DNA from: Sporosarcina limicola
GTDB taxonomy: Bacteria; Bacillota; Bacilli; Bacillales_A; Planococcaceae
DNA length: 64,000 nt
NCBI RefSeq assembly: GCF_014873855.1
Contig: NZ_JADBEL010000019.1
Location: 18,933 to 82,932, forward strand
Direction: 5' to 3'
Translations under genes and position numbers: made by a program
Part shown: one piece after another, positions 41,475 through 50,572 of the stretch
Position numbering within the stretch: position 1 is the first letter of the stretch
How the letters are laid out: each line of letters starts with the position of its first letter
The notes under the pieces: model-generated
What the model was told of the DNA's origin: nothing
What the model saw: the letters and a program-made list of their open reading frames with translations, nothing else
The model's database searches: none

Positions 41475-42044
41475 ATGACAGAATCAAGTTATAAATTACG
41501 TATGATGATTGTATCCGCGCTATTCGCAGCCATTATCGGTGTGTTGGCACAGCTTACTTTTCCAACACCACTTGTACCATTCACTGGACAGACACTAGCA
41601 ATTGGGCTAGCAGCAACCATTTTAGGATCTAGGTATGGAACATTATCCGTATTGATTTACCTTTGTATGGGTGCAGTTGGAATCCCTGTCTTTGCAAATA
41701 TGTCAGGTGGTTTAGGTAGCCTCTTTGGACCTACTGGTGGATTTTTATTCGGTTTCCTTCCATCTGCATTTGTTATTGGCTATTTCCTTGAGAAAACAAG
41801 TTTCACAATTAAAAATGCAATCATCGCCAATATCATTGGAATGTTTATAGCGTTAACATTCGGAACAATTTGGTTGAAATTCATTGCGGATTTACCATGG
41901 ACTGCCGCATTTGCAGGCGGATTTACACCATTCATTCTTTTCGGTCTTGTTAAAGCTAGTGTTGCATCATGGGCTGGTATAGTCGTTAGAAAACGATTGA
42001 AGTCAACAAACCTTTTAACTGCATGGAATGCTGACTTAAAGTAA
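41475..42044 (+). CDS. bioY: Biotin transporter BioY (ECF S-component)
   Basis: 189 residues and six membrane helices. Family signature: TPLVPFTGQTLAIGLAATIL, then IYLCMGAVGIPVFANMSGGL and GPTGGFLFGFLPSAFVIGYF. It binds biotin in the membrane and works with the shared EcfAA'T module. Monocistronic, with its own strong promoter. Confidence 0.9.
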   Translation: MTESSYKLRMMIVSALFAAIIGVLAQLTFPTPLVPFTGQTLAIGLAATILGSRYGTLSVLIYLCMGAVGIPVFANMSGGLGSLFGPTGGFLFGFLPSAFVIGYFLEKTSFTIKNAIIANIIGMFIALTFGTIWLKFIADLPWTAAFAGGFTPFILFGLVKASVASWAGIVVRKRLKSTNLLTAWNADLK

Positions 42045-42049
42045 TTATA

Positions 42050-42084
42050 GAAACACTATAAAAACACTATAAAAACACTATAAA
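42050..42084. repeat. 11-bp tandem repeat, three copies
   Basis: AAACACTATAA is repeated three times directly after the bioY stop codon. Confidence 0.7.
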
Positions 42085-42090
42085 ATCAGA

Positions 42091-42206
42091 TTATATAAGT
42101 TGAACGAAAGATCATCGGCCCATTTATACTTGAATAGTTGAAAAAAACGCGTCAAACAAGTATATGTAGAATTAATAAAAGTATAAAACTTAAATTTAAC
42201 TTATAT
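42091..42206. repeat. MITE-like element with terminal inverted repeats
   Basis: The left end TTATATAAGTTGAAC and the right end (complement CTATATAAGTTAAAT) are inverted copies ~115 bp apart. The same end (TATATAAGTTGAACG) occurs alone near 31866. No coding capacity. Confidence 0.4.
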
Positions 42207-42435
42207 AGTTAGTGCCTTTAAATAAAAGTTTGGCTGTTCCAGCTTTTACAGACAATTGATTCCCTACTTATACTTTTCGGAATCCTTGATGCAGGGGATC
42301 CTTTGACGTATAGCATGTACTAATGACACGACATAGCCAAGACTAGCAAGAAGCTAGTCTTGGAGTCGATGTGATACAAAGGTCTCGCATTTAGATTGCC
42401 TTCGCCTACCCTGCTGCTTCTAGTCAGTTTCCCCG

Positions 42436-42768
42436 TTAATGCGGAATAAAATAACGCAACAAAGTCATTGTTACAACCCCGATAAGAACCGTGAATAAGA
42501 GGCTTTTAGTAATGAATGCCACCAATAATGTTGGCAATGCCGCTAATAATCTTAAATTTCCGACTACGTATCCAAATTCGTCATTTGGAACGGCGATTTC
42601 TTGAATGAATAATGCAGCCATCACGGCTACCGGGATATGTTCTAACCATTTCACAATAGGCTCAGGAATATTCATTTTACTTAAAACTAATAATGGAAGA
42701 CTTCTTGGAATAAACGTCACAAGAGCACCCAATAAAATGACAAGTAGAAGCGTTGTATTTATTTCCAT
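42436..42768 (-). CDS. azlD: AzlD-family branched-chain amino-acid transporter subunit
   Basis: 110 residues and four membrane helices (TLLLVILLGALVTFIPRSLP at the start, with the family's TFIPR.LP motif). It partners AzlC in exporting branched-chain amino acids or analogues. It overlaps azlC by 10 bp, so both are made together. Confidence 0.85.
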   Translation of the reverse strand: MEINTTLLLVILLGALVTFIPRSLPLLVLSKMNIPEPIVKWLEHIPVAVMAALFIQEIAVPNDEFGYVVGNLRLLAALPTLLVAFITKSLLFTVLIGVVTMTLLRYFIPH

Positions 42769-43478
42769 TTTTCAATCACCATCCCTACAGTCGCCGCTAT
42801 AAGTGTAGCCAAAACAATATTTATTCCCCCACTGGCTAAAAATAGGCTTGTTATTAAAGTGATACAAATAGCTACAGTCGCTACAATCAAATCAGTTGAC
42901 CATCTCTTGCGACTAAGTAATTGTAAGACAATTAGACCTATAAACATAGCCGATAAAGCAAAGTCTAACCCGAAAGTCTTTGGGTTTTCTATCCAGTTTC
43001 CAAAATAGGCACCGGCAAGATTCGCAAAAATCCAGTTGACATACGCTGTTAGGTTCAATCCTATTAACCAATTGAATTGAAATGGCGTTTTTTTTGTGAG
43101 GCGATTAGCGATAATTCCGTATGTTTCATCAGTCAGTAAGAACCCGTTGAGTGCATTCTTCCCTATCGAAAAGTGTTTAAAGTGGGGAGCAAGTGAAGCA
43201 CTCAATAAGAAATAGCGAAGATTAACTATGAAAATCGCCATAACAATAGAAAAAACTGGAGCTCCTGCTACCATCATACTGGCCACGACAAATTGTGCAG
43301 ATCCCGCATAAAGAAGCATGGATATGAGTGCAACTTCAACTATGTTCATGCCTGCTGCGGTTTGAACAACCCCCGCTGCAAAGCCTATCCCTAAATAGCC
43401 AAATACTGTAGGCAAGCAGTCTTTCACTCCTTGCCATGCTAAATTCGTCTCGAAGGTGTGTACGATTTCTCTAGACAT
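42759..43478 (-). CDS. azlC: AzlC-family branched-chain amino-acid transporter
   Basis: 239 residues with about 7 membrane helices. Typical motifs: CLPTVFGYLGIGFAAGVVQ, YAGSAQFVVASMM, NLRYFLLSASLAPHF, TDETYGIIANR. With AzlD it forms a two-component exporter. A perfect 10-bp-arm palindrome 31 bp upstream and the TrmB-family gene beyond it point to local control. Confidence 0.88.
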   Translation of the reverse strand: MSREIVHTFETNLAWQGVKDCLPTVFGYLGIGFAAGVVQTAAGMNIVEVALISMLLYAGSAQFVVASMMVAGAPVFSIVMAIFIVNLRYFLLSASLAPHFKHFSIGKNALNGFLLTDETYGIIANRLTKKTPFQFNWLIGLNLTAYVNWIFANLAGAYFGNWIENPKTFGLDFALSAMFIGLIVLQLLSRKRWSTDLIVATVAICITLITSLFLASGGINIVLATLIAATVGMVIEKWK

Positions 43479-43508
43479 GTTTCATCCTCCCATACATTAA
43501 ATAGTTAT

Positions 43509-43532
43509 TAGTAGTTATTTTTATAACTACTA
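43509..43532. promoter_or_regulatory. Candidate TrmB-regulator operator before azlCD
   Basis: Arms TAGTAGTTAT and ATAACTACTA are perfect complements around TTTT. The half TTAACTACTAAT recurs at 44408-44419, just before the regulator gene. Confidence 0.6.
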
Positions 43533-43574
43533 CGAAAAAAACCTAAGTGAAACGGTCCAAGTGTATTGAACCGT

Positions 43575-44381
43575 TTACCGTTTACCACTTACAATCGCTG
43601 TTAAGTCTTGTCTGTTTCTCCACAGATAATCTAACTTTTCAGCACCATATTCCTGTGTAATTTCTTCAATCATAATGTCATGTCGAATATACTCTATGGC
43701 AACAAGAACGAGAGCTGGGTCTTTTGTTTTTACCGCCCATGCAGCACCTTTATTCAAAAAATTAGCAATTATGACTTCTTCATGATCTCTCGCGACAATA
43801 CTTAAGTGTCCACCTATCCGTTCACTGACAACTTCCGGAGGCATATAATTGTGGTGATACGTATGTCCATACTTTTTATCAGAAGCACCAAACAATAACG
43901 AAAAGAATGTAATACCCTCTTTTTCTTTTTGAAGAATACTTGGTTCAAGTGCAGTAGTTTGAGGTTCCCAAATAGAGAGCCAGACCTCATTAGTTGCCTT
44001 TAGAATAAGTTCATTCATTTCCTCAAGAACAAATTTATCTGATTTAATTCGCCATATTGTGTCTATTTCTTGCTCGGATTCGAGTGTTGTTAGTTCTTTT
44101 TTCAGAAAATCAAAGGATTGATCAAAGCTTTTCTTCATCCGATCAATTAAGTCGGCTGCATTCAAAGGAGAATATTTCACTGGTTCAGAAGGTACTGTAT
44201 AGATTGCGCCTTTGTCTAAAAGCTTTCCCAAAACTTCATATATCATAGATCGAGGCACACCTGTACGTTTGCTCACTTCATACCCTGTAATGGGTGAGTG
44301 TTTCAATAACCCAATGTAAGCTTTACACTCATAAATTGAGAAGCCTAATTGTTCGAGTGCAAGATGAATTTTAGATTCCAT
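43575..44381 (-). CDS. TrmB-family transcriptional regulator
   Basis: 268 residues. The N-terminal TrmB winged helix is LEQLGFSIYECKAYIGLLKH, ITGYEVSKRTGVPRSMIYEV, LLDKGAIYTVPSEPVKYSP. The C-terminal domain (ILKATNEVWLSIWEPQ, LFGASDKKYGHTYHHNY) is the PLD-like ligand domain. It lies upstream of azlCD on the same strand; the shared operator half-sites suggest it controls both azlCD and itself. Confidence 0.8.
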   Translation of the reverse strand: MESKIHLALEQLGFSIYECKAYIGLLKHSPITGYEVSKRTGVPRSMIYEVLGKLLDKGAIYTVPSEPVKYSPLNAADLIDRMKKSFDQSFDFLKKELTTLESEQEIDTIWRIKSDKFVLEEMNELILKATNEVWLSIWEPQTTALEPSILQKEKEGITFFSLLFGASDKKYGHTYHHNYMPPEVVSERIGGHLSIVARDHEEVIIANFLNKGAAWAVKTKDPALVLVAIEYIRHDIMIEEITQEYGAEKLDYLWRNRQDLTAIVSGKR

Positions 44382-44672
44382 AGCACATCTCCTTAGACGT
44401 TATTCTATTAACTACTAATATAAAGTGAACCACTTTGTTATGTCAAGTGGCACCGGTGTTCTATTTATTCACCTGAGAAATCCAAAGAAAAAATCCTTTA
44501 TAATGGACTGTACAGATAAATGTCTATACAAATCTAAATAAAGGATCCCAGTATGGACAAAAATTCACAAACGCTTCATTTGAAAGGTGGATTGAACCTT
44601 TGTGGTCAACTTTTATTATCAGAGTCTTCATGTTACTCTAAAAAAAGAAAGTATGAACTAATATCTCATTAC

Positions 44673-45503
44673 TCACATAGAACCCTTCACAATCGTTCTT
44701 TTTGCTTTCTTAATAATCTTATCCGTTGCCTTTGATACAGAATCTTTTTCCCATTGTTCGCAAAGGGTAAGCACCCATTCTGGTTGAGTTTTACTTGCAT
44801 CATTTAACCAATTTCCTACCGAATCCTGAACATATTTAGACGGGTCTGATTTCAACAAATTCAAAATAGGGAGTACCTTTTGAGGTTCTTGTTTTAGAAT
44901 TTCAATATGCTTACACCATACGCCTCGAGGACGAATCGATTCTACAGAAAATCTACGAATATTCTCATCATCACTTTTTGCCCACTCTACTAACCATTTC
45001 ACACTTGAATCTATATCTTTAGCAAGGTCCTCCCTAATCGACATCCAAGAAATTTCGCGAACACCAAAATGGGAGTCAGCAGCAAATGGTCGAATATAAT
45101 CTAGTTTGTCTTTTAATGCGTCATGGGGATTATTATTCATAAAAGCTGCCCAACACCGAACACTATCAGAAATATGAATTGAACATTTTCTAATGAAGTC
45201 TTCTTTTTCACTTGTACTTTTTTCAAGCAGTACATTATTTAGTAGGGACCCTATCAATCGAATAGCTTTCATCCCAGTCTCAACACTTTGTTGTTCCATT
45301 TCAGCTACAATAAATTCAGATTCATGATCAAAATCTAGCGTTGGTAAAACGTTTCTCAACAAAAAAATATGGTTGACGGCTAACCATTCAGTTAAATTAA
45401 CACTTTCAATTTCTCCTCGATTGAGTAAAACAAGTACTTCCTTTGGAATATTGATTGCCTTACTAGCGCCTTTTCTATGTAAAATTTCTTCGCTTATAAA
45501 CAT
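44673..45503 (-). CDS. AlkC/AlkD-like DNA alkylation repair HEAT protein
   Basis: 276 residues, all helical repeats. The stretch WAKSDDENIRRFSVESIRPR, then LLKSDPSKYVQDSVGNWLND and ASKTQPEWVLTLCEQWEKDS is the pattern of AlkC/AlkD-type 3-methyladenine DNA glycosylases, built from HEAT repeats. It would remove alkylated purines. Catalytic residues cannot be fixed by eye, and some members of the family have other roles. Confidence 0.7.
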   Translation of the reverse strand: MFISEEILHRKGASKAINIPKEVLVLLNRGEIESVNLTEWLAVNHIFLLRNVLPTLDFDHESEFIVAEMEQQSVETGMKAIRLIGSLLNNVLLEKSTSEKEDFIRKCSIHISDSVRCWAAFMNNNPHDALKDKLDYIRPFAADSHFGVREISWMSIREDLAKDIDSSVKWLVEWAKSDDENIRRFSVESIRPRGVWCKHIEILKQEPQKVLPILNLLKSDPSKYVQDSVGNWLNDASKTQPEWVLTLCEQWEKDSVSKATDKIIKKAKRTIVKGSM

Positions 45504-45536
45504 TTATATCCCCCTCTATCCTACCTAGTTGTCACC

Positions 45537-46013
45537 TTAAACAGACAAAATAAAAATCATTTGCTCTCCCAATTTCCCGATTTTTCTTCTAGCGGTATCC
45601 TTATATCCGACTTTTTCATACAACTTTTGTGCTGGGATATTCTTATTATTTACCGCCAAAACAATCTCGTTACATTCAGGAAATTCCTGATGTACAAATC
45701 CATTTAGTAGCTCCATCCCCTTCTTTGCATATCCTTTTCCTTGCTGAGAATGGTTTATTGAAAGTGCGGTTAACAACATAGCCCTTGGATTATCTGTATA
45801 TTCTTTTACTCTGACGCCCGAATGCAATACAAAAAAGCCCACTGGTTCATCTTCACTCACGATGACAATCGGATAGCGTTCATGAGTCGTTTCCAGCATT
45901 TCGGTTGGCAATGCGGTAAATTGTTCTTGTTCTTTTGGTAATTCAAATCCCTTTAGAGATTCAATGTATTCAGCTTTATTCCGTTTTAATACTACCTCAT
46001 TTATTTTTTTCAT
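45537..46013 (-). CDS. GNAT-family acetyltransferase
   Basis: 158 residues. The acetyl-CoA site is in LSINHSQQGKGYAKKGMELL (Q..GxG/A), followed by NEIVLAVNNKNIPAQKLYEKVGYKDT in the usual GNAT end. Substrate unknown. It lies next to the HEAT protein on the same strand, 33 bp upstream, so the two may be co-transcribed. Confidence 0.85.
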   Translation of the reverse strand: MKKINEVVLKRNKAEYIESLKGFELPKEQEQFTALPTEMLETTHERYPIVIVSEDEPVGFFVLHSGVRVKEYTDNPRAMLLTALSINHSQQGKGYAKKGMELLNGFVHQEFPECNEIVLAVNNKNIPAQKLYEKVGYKDTARRKIGKLGEQMIFILSV

Positions 46014-46233
46014 AATGAACCTCCTCGTATGTTTCTATTTCAATAGTTACTATATCATCTAGAATGTACGTTTGTAAATTTTCAATCTACTACCTAGTCT
46101 CCAGGTAAACGCTTAGAATAAGTCACTTGTTTAAGGTCATACTATTGAGTGTGATATACTAGAATATGTAGTGATAATTTGGATATAAAAGTAAATGACG
46201 CTTACCAATTAAACTAAAAAGGGGTTCTATATA

Positions 46234-46950
46234 ATGCAAAGCATAACAGGCAAAACGGCAATAATTACAGGGGCCGCTCGTGGTATCGGACGGGCGACAG
46301 CAATTGCTTTCGCTAAAGAAGGAATTCACTTAGGGCTTATCGGAAGAACTTCTGCAAACCTTGAAAAAGTGACAAAAGAACTCGAAGAATACGGCGTTAA
46401 CGTGTCAATGGCTGTCGCTGATGTATCAGACAATGAATCCGTAATTGCTGCAGTTACTCACATCAAATCAGAACTCGGCCCAATCGATATTCTCATCAAC
46501 AATGCGGGGATTGGTAAATTCGGGAAATTCCTCGAACTGACGCCCGAGGAATTCAAAAATATTATCGATGTCAACTTGATGGGCGTTTACTATGTCACAA
46601 GAGCTGTTCTACCCGAAATGATTGAAAGACGTGCTGGTGACATCATTAACATCTCCTCTACTGCTGGTCAAAAAGGTGCACCTGTTACAAGTGCATACAG
46701 CGCTTCGAAATTTGGTGTTCTTGGCCTTACTGAATCTCTTATGCTTGAAGTTAGAAAGCATAACATCCGCGTAAGTGCATTGACACCAAGCACAGTGGCA
46801 ACAGATTTGGCTTTCGATGAAAATCTTACAGATGGTAACCCTGACAAAGTAATGCAACCAGAAGATCTTGCAGAAGTAATGGTAGCACAGTTAAAACTTC
46901 ACCCACGTATCCTCGTTAAATCTGCGGGTTTATGGTCAACAAATCCGTAA
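46234..46950 (+). CDS. Short-chain dehydrogenase/reductase (FabG-like)
   Basis: 238 residues. NADP site [24 protein letters not shown], catalytic Ser in [13 protein letters not shown], and [10 protein letters not shown] for the Tyr-Lys pair. Complete classical SDR, similar to 3-ketoacyl-ACP reductases (YkvO-like). It probably reduces an oxo group with NADPH; the substrate is open. Terminated by a clear hairpin. Confidence 0.85.
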   Translation: MQSITGKTAIITGAARGIGRATAIAFAKEGIHLGLIGRTSANLEKVTKELEEYGVNVSMAVADVSDNESVIAAVTHIKSELGPIDILINNAGIGKFGKFLELTPEEFKNIIDVNLMGVYYVTRAVLPEMIERRAGDIINISSTAGQKGAPVTSAYSASKFGVLGLTESLMLEVRKHNIRVSALTPSTVATDLAFDENLTDGNPDKVMQPEDLAEVMVAQLKLHPRILVKSAGLWSTNP

Positions 46951-46961
46951 AAATTCATATT

Positions 46962-47006
46962 AAAAAAGGGTTCATTCCTCTCAACCAAGAGAAATGAACC
47001 TTTTTT
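46962..47006 (+). terminator. Terminator after the SDR gene
   Basis: AAAAAAGGGTTCATT pairs with AAATGAACCTTTTTT and ends in a T run. Confidence 0.85.
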
Positions 47007-47122
47007 GTCGTATAATCATAATGGCAAAGTCAGACCCACTTGAAATAAAACCAAATCTAATTTAAGAAGCCCTCTACTTAGCCATTTACAATGGTTATAT
47101 GAAAGAATTCTTAAACGATAAG

Positions 47123-47611
47123 CTACTCCATTTCAATTGTTTGTCTCAATTGTTTTAAGTGACGCTTCTCATGCAATCCAACAAATAAAAACCATTGGAC
47201 CAATGGAATTCTTCCGAAAATCGGATGCTTGAATGATTTTTCACGGAATACATCCTTTGTGCTTGATTCAAATATATCCAATAAAAAGAGACGTGAATTA
47301 TGGAGTTCCTGTTTCATCTCATCCTTTGATTTATAGTCATTCGTTGGTGCAGTATATTTCGGCGCTTCCACTTTTATGATACGATTCGTAGATAGTATGA
47401 TTGGTTTCTTCATTACTTTCGGGCTATCAGGATTTTTTAATTCTTTGGCAATATTGGCAGCAATCGCTGTTTCCATACAGACTAAGTGCTCGAAAATTTG
47501 TTTTGGAGACCATCCTCCACTTGAGGGTATTTTGTTGAACTGTTCATCCGTTAATCCTTCAATCGCCTTGAATAGCTCTCTTCGGACTTTATTATTTGAT
47601 TCTAAAAACAT
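47123..47611 (-). CDS. DinB-family protein
   Basis: 162 residues forming a four-helix bundle. The DinB pattern is present: GGWSPKQIFEHLVCMETAI near 30-50 (metal-ligand His), and WFLFVGLHEKRHLKQLRQTI at the end (His residues). DinB/YfiT proteins bind metal and often act as thiol-dependent transferases. Single gene. Confidence 0.8.
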   Translation of the reverse strand: MFLESNNKVRRELFKAIEGLTDEQFNKIPSSGGWSPKQIFEHLVCMETAIAANIAKELKNPDSPKVMKKPIILSTNRIIKVEAPKYTAPTNDYKSKDEMKQELHNSRLFLLDIFESSTKDVFREKSFKHPIFGRIPLVQWFLFVGLHEKRHLKQLRQTIEME

Positions 47612-47741
47612 CTATGTCTCCCCTTCGCTATTACACGAATAAATGAACGGTGTATGACCCTCAAATTATTGTAATTGCTCTCTATTATATCACGAAACAA
47701 ACTTTCGCTTTGTATTTTCCCCCACTAGTAAATAATAACAC

Positions 47742-47776
47742 GCAAAAAATCCCGGTTTCTCGAAAGAACCGGAATT
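47742..47776 (-). terminator. Terminator of the germination operon
   Basis: On the minus strand CCGGTTCTTTC and GAGAAACCGG pair and are followed by ATTTTTTG. It lies 25 bp after the gerB-type stop. Confidence 0.85.
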
Positions 47777-47800
47777 GTTGTAGAACATAGCCACGCAACA

Positions 47801-48889
47801 CTAAGTCCTTTTACGAACTTTTGCTACGATTAACAGTACCAAAGGAAGTAACAGACCAAATGTAGCACCAAAAGGTATCCAAGAACCATTATTGTATTGT
47901 ATTGATTCAACAATATTAGGATGTACAATGATGGAAAGTACAACTATAATCATCCCCAAAGGCAATGTAAGTGGTCTGTAATCTTTTATGTTGACTAGCT
48001 GTGCAAAACCTACGACAGACGCATAGAAATATATGATAAGCTTAAAGAAAATTGTGATAATCCACATGGATGCCATAATTACTTCTATGCGCTGTAGAAA
48101 GTTACCAATTTCGATTCTTTTTGCTAAAGCATAGCTGGGGTACATTAGATGTGCAGTTGCCTCCGTACCTAAAACTACAATCGTTAGCGTGATTATGATA
48201 ACCAAAATGATTCCAGCAATGAATGTTCCTTTGAAAAAAGCTTTTTGAGCTTGTTGTGCGTCATTCACAGCGATGGGGAAAATCATTAATAGAACTATTG
48301 GAGAAAGTGAAAAGACACTTATAAAGAGCAATACGCTGTGTAGCATTGGTTTTGTTTTTATTTCTAATACAGGTTGAATGTTTTGAATCTCGACATTTGG
48401 AGAAATGAGGATGATAAATAGTACGAATAGAACAATAAACCAAGGAAATATAATTTCTGCTGAACGGGCAAACGTTTCTAATCCGTAACGTACTCCAATA
48501 ATGACGACGATAGCAAATAAAATGTTGAAAGCTAAAATTGGTGTTTCTGGCATAATTTCAGTACTCATAAAGTTACCAACAAAATAGAGAAATTCTCCTG
48601 ATGTGACAAGTGTAAAGAAAAGAAAAGCAATCGTCACAATCTTTCCAACCCATTTACCAAGCACCTTTTCAATTATTTCAATAAGAGTCATATTGGGTTC
48701 GATACTTCCTACGACGTTGTATAACTTCACTAGTAATAGAGCGACACCTACACCGAGAATAGCAGCAATCCACGCATCCTGTTTGGCTTCCTTAGCTATA
48801 ATTCCCGGAATTATTAACATGGATGAGCCTACCGAAAATAAAATAACTAAGATTGTGAATTGGCGAACGCTTATTTTAATGGTTTCCAT
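47801..48889 (-). CDS. Spore germination protein, GerAB/GerKB type
   Basis: 362 residues and ten membrane helices, the size of the GerB permease-like subunit. It begins ISVRQFTILVILFSVGSSML as family members do, with INPGIIAKEAKQDAWIA-like sequence at 30. In the receptor, the B subunit binds the germinant within the spore inner membrane. Fourth gene of the ger operon (A, C, small D-type, B). A repeat element has inserted just upstream. Confidence 0.9.
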   Translation of the reverse strand: METIKISVRQFTILVILFSVGSSMLIIPGIIAKEAKQDAWIAAILGVGVALLLVKLYNVVGSIEPNMTLIEIIEKVLGKWVGKIVTIAFLFFTLVTSGEFLYFVGNFMSTEIMPETPILAFNILFAIVVIIGVRYGLETFARSAEIIFPWFIVLFVLFIILISPNVEIQNIQPVLEIKTKPMLHSVLLFISVFSLSPIVLLMIFPIAVNDAQQAQKAFFKGTFIAGIILVIIITLTIVVLGTEATAHLMYPSYALAKRIEIGNFLQRIEVIMASMWIITIFFKLIIYFYASVVGFAQLVNIKDYRPLTLPLGMIIVVLSIIVHPNIVESIQYNNGSWIPFGATFGLLLPLVLLIVAKVRKRT

Positions 48890-48917
48890 TGAATACCTAC
48901 CTCTATCAAGCTGATGT

Positions 48918-49104
48918 ACTTTCTTATTTTATAAACGTATTAGCTGTCAAGACTCCAGCTCCTAGAGACTTGGGTCATAAGCCTGCCCTGCTGTGCGGCA
49001 AAGAATGCCGCTTGGTCATGTAGTCTTTGCGACACGATGTCGCAAAGACTACGCCAACTTATGCCTTTCGTCTCTGAACAGGCCTTTACCACTTTCTTAT
49101 TTTA
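48918..49104. repeat. Palindromic insertion flanked by 14-bp direct repeats
   Basis: ACTTTCTTATTTTA stands at 48918-48931 and again at 49091-49104, framing ~160 bp. Inside are a perfect hairpin (AGTCTTTGCGACA with its complement, 49019-49049) and outer imperfect arms (AGAGACTTGGGTCATAAG against CTTATGCCTTTCGTCTCT). It resembles a small non-autonomous element with a target duplication. Confidence 0.55.
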
Positions 49105-49330
49105 AAGTCGTTTGCAACCAATCGGTAAGTGGTTTATAAATAAATTCAATCCAATCAATTGGGCTGGGTATAGCTACTTTTAAACTAAGTGCAATACTCA
49201 AGCTAGTTCCAAACAAGAGGAGAACCGAGAACACTCGAAATTCCTTTATATTTCCTTTCTTTAAAAGAGGGATAGCTTCGGCTGTGAACATCACAACGAC
49301 CACGACTACTATTAGCACGCTCATCCACAT
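49097..49330 (-). CDS. Small membrane protein of the ger operon (GerD-like accessory)
   Basis: 77 residues with two membrane helices (SVLIVVVVVVMFTAEAIPLL and VLLLFGTSLSIALSL). Proteins of this kind are common between gerC and gerB genes and modulate receptor function. Its last codons lie inside one copy of the 14-bp direct repeat described at 48918-49104. Confidence 0.7.
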   Translation of the reverse strand: MWMSVLIVVVVVVMFTAEAIPLLKKGNIKEFRVFSVLLLFGTSLSIALSLKVAIPSPIDWIEFIYKPLTDWLQTTLK

Positions 49331-49335
49331 ATGAC

Positions 49336-50535
49336 TTACTCCTTCTGTTTTTTTGGCAAGCTGTTCATAACCGTACCTAAGCCTTTAGTCTTCACATCTA
49401 CTTTCAGTTTCACTTCCAGTTCGGGGAAAATTTCCTCCCATTCTTTCTCCAACTTATACCAAGCCTTGGGATCTGCACGATGAATGGCTTCACCGAATCC
49501 GAATATATCAACTTTATATTTATGTTGAATGGTGTCTAGCGATTTTTCAATAATTCCTTTGAGTTTTTCGCTAGCTATTTTATCCAACTCCGCAATTGTT
49601 TCTGTCTTTTGCAGGTTAATGTCGCAATCTACTTCTGCTATGGACGTATCACTTCGGATGGTTACATCAATACGGGGCTTTCCTTTTGCCATTTTCCCTT
49701 TCACTTTCGTTTTAGAATCCTTCACTTCTGTAGTTATTATCCCTCCTTTAGGGCATGCAATTATTCCCGCAGTACTTTTTACTTTATTTCTAATATAGTT
49801 ATATCCCTTACTCTCCTCTTCGTTCAGTAAGCCAACCATTTTTTCGTTTTTGAAGACAGCGATATCAGAGTACCGCAAGTGGACGGAGTTATTAATCTTC
49901 TCTGCATTCTCTTTACCAGTACCCTGTTTAGGGTCTCCTTCAATACGGATGGTTGTTAAAACTGTATTCCTTCCTTTACTTTCAAGATCTTTGAGTAGCT
50001 CATCAAATCGAGTGGGTACAGTCGGTGCCCAAAATTCTGATGAAGATTTAAGCGAGTTAAACATTTTATTTGCTGGGATTTTTTCTAACGGAGTTAAGAT
50101 ACTCAGTACTTCTTTTGCTGATGATTGATCTGCTACGGCTACGTAAAAGTCTGCTCGTAACTCCTGGTCTCTTGTAAAGAAATCCAATGTCTGACCAATT
50201 CCTTGTACTGCTAATTCTTCTCCTAAAATCATCATCCGAATATGAGCAAAATAGAGCTTCCTTGGGGTAACCGTTGTCATTTTCCGAATAGCCTCAAACA
50301 TTGACTCTCCTTTTGCATGATACATAACAACTGGTGTACGCCCTCCACTCGATTTACTTGCAGAAACCTCACTCGGATCAACCACTTGAACCGTGACTTC
50401 ATATTCTTCTCCGACTTTATCGATTCCAATAGCGACGACAATTGCAAGTTCATTGAGTTCCCGCTTGCTCCAGCAACCAGATATAAGTGGAACTATGACA
50501 ATAAATAAGCAAGAAATCACCATCACTCGTCTCAC
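49336..50535 (-). CDS. Ger(x)C-family germination lipoprotein
   Basis: About 399 residues from a GTG at 50535 with AAGGGAG at 8 nt. The signal segment VMVISCLFIVIVPLISGCW ends in a lipobox (LISGC). Then comes the family opening KRELNELAIVVAIGIDK, and the late KVDIFGFGEAIHRADPKAW. It is the lipoprotein C subunit of the germinant receptor, on the outer face of the spore inner membrane. Confidence 0.9.
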   Translation of the reverse strand: MRRVMVISCLFIVIVPLISGCWSKRELNELAIVVAIGIDKVGEEYEVTVQVVDPSEVSASKSSGGRTPVVMYHAKGESMFEAIRKMTTVTPRKLYFAHIRMMILGEELAVQGIGQTLDFFTRDQELRADFYVAVADQSSAKEVLSILTPLEKIPANKMFNSLKSSSEFWAPTVPTRFDELLKDLESKGRNTVLTTIRIEGDPKQGTGKENAEKINNSVHLRYSDIAVFKNEKMVGLLNEEESKGYNYIRNKVKSTAGIIACPKGGIITTEVKDSKTKVKGKMAKGKPRIDVTIRSDTSIAEVDCDINLQKTETIAELDKIASEKLKGIIEKSLDTIQHKYKVDIFGFGEAIHRADPKAWYKLEKEWEEIFPELEVKLKVDVKTKGLGTVMNSLPKKQKE

Positions 50536-50572
50536 ATTAAAAACTCCCTTCAAATGCTCATGCTTTTATACC

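Larger units (their letters stand above)
42045..42435. other. Intergenic with repeats
   Basis: Contains the 11-bp tandem repeat at 42050-42084, the MITE-like element 42091-42206 and a hairpin at 42337-42363 (arms CCAAGACTAGC and GCTAGTCTTGG, no T tract). No gene is seen. Confidence 0.5.

Noticed and set aside
44553..44735. 60-codon plus-strand frame before the HEAT gene
   Set aside because: It overlaps the end of the HEAT gene. Its start (MDKNSQTLHLKGGLNLCGQL) faintly recalls a transposase N-terminus, but nothing else supports it. The gap 44382-44672 holds nothing else.
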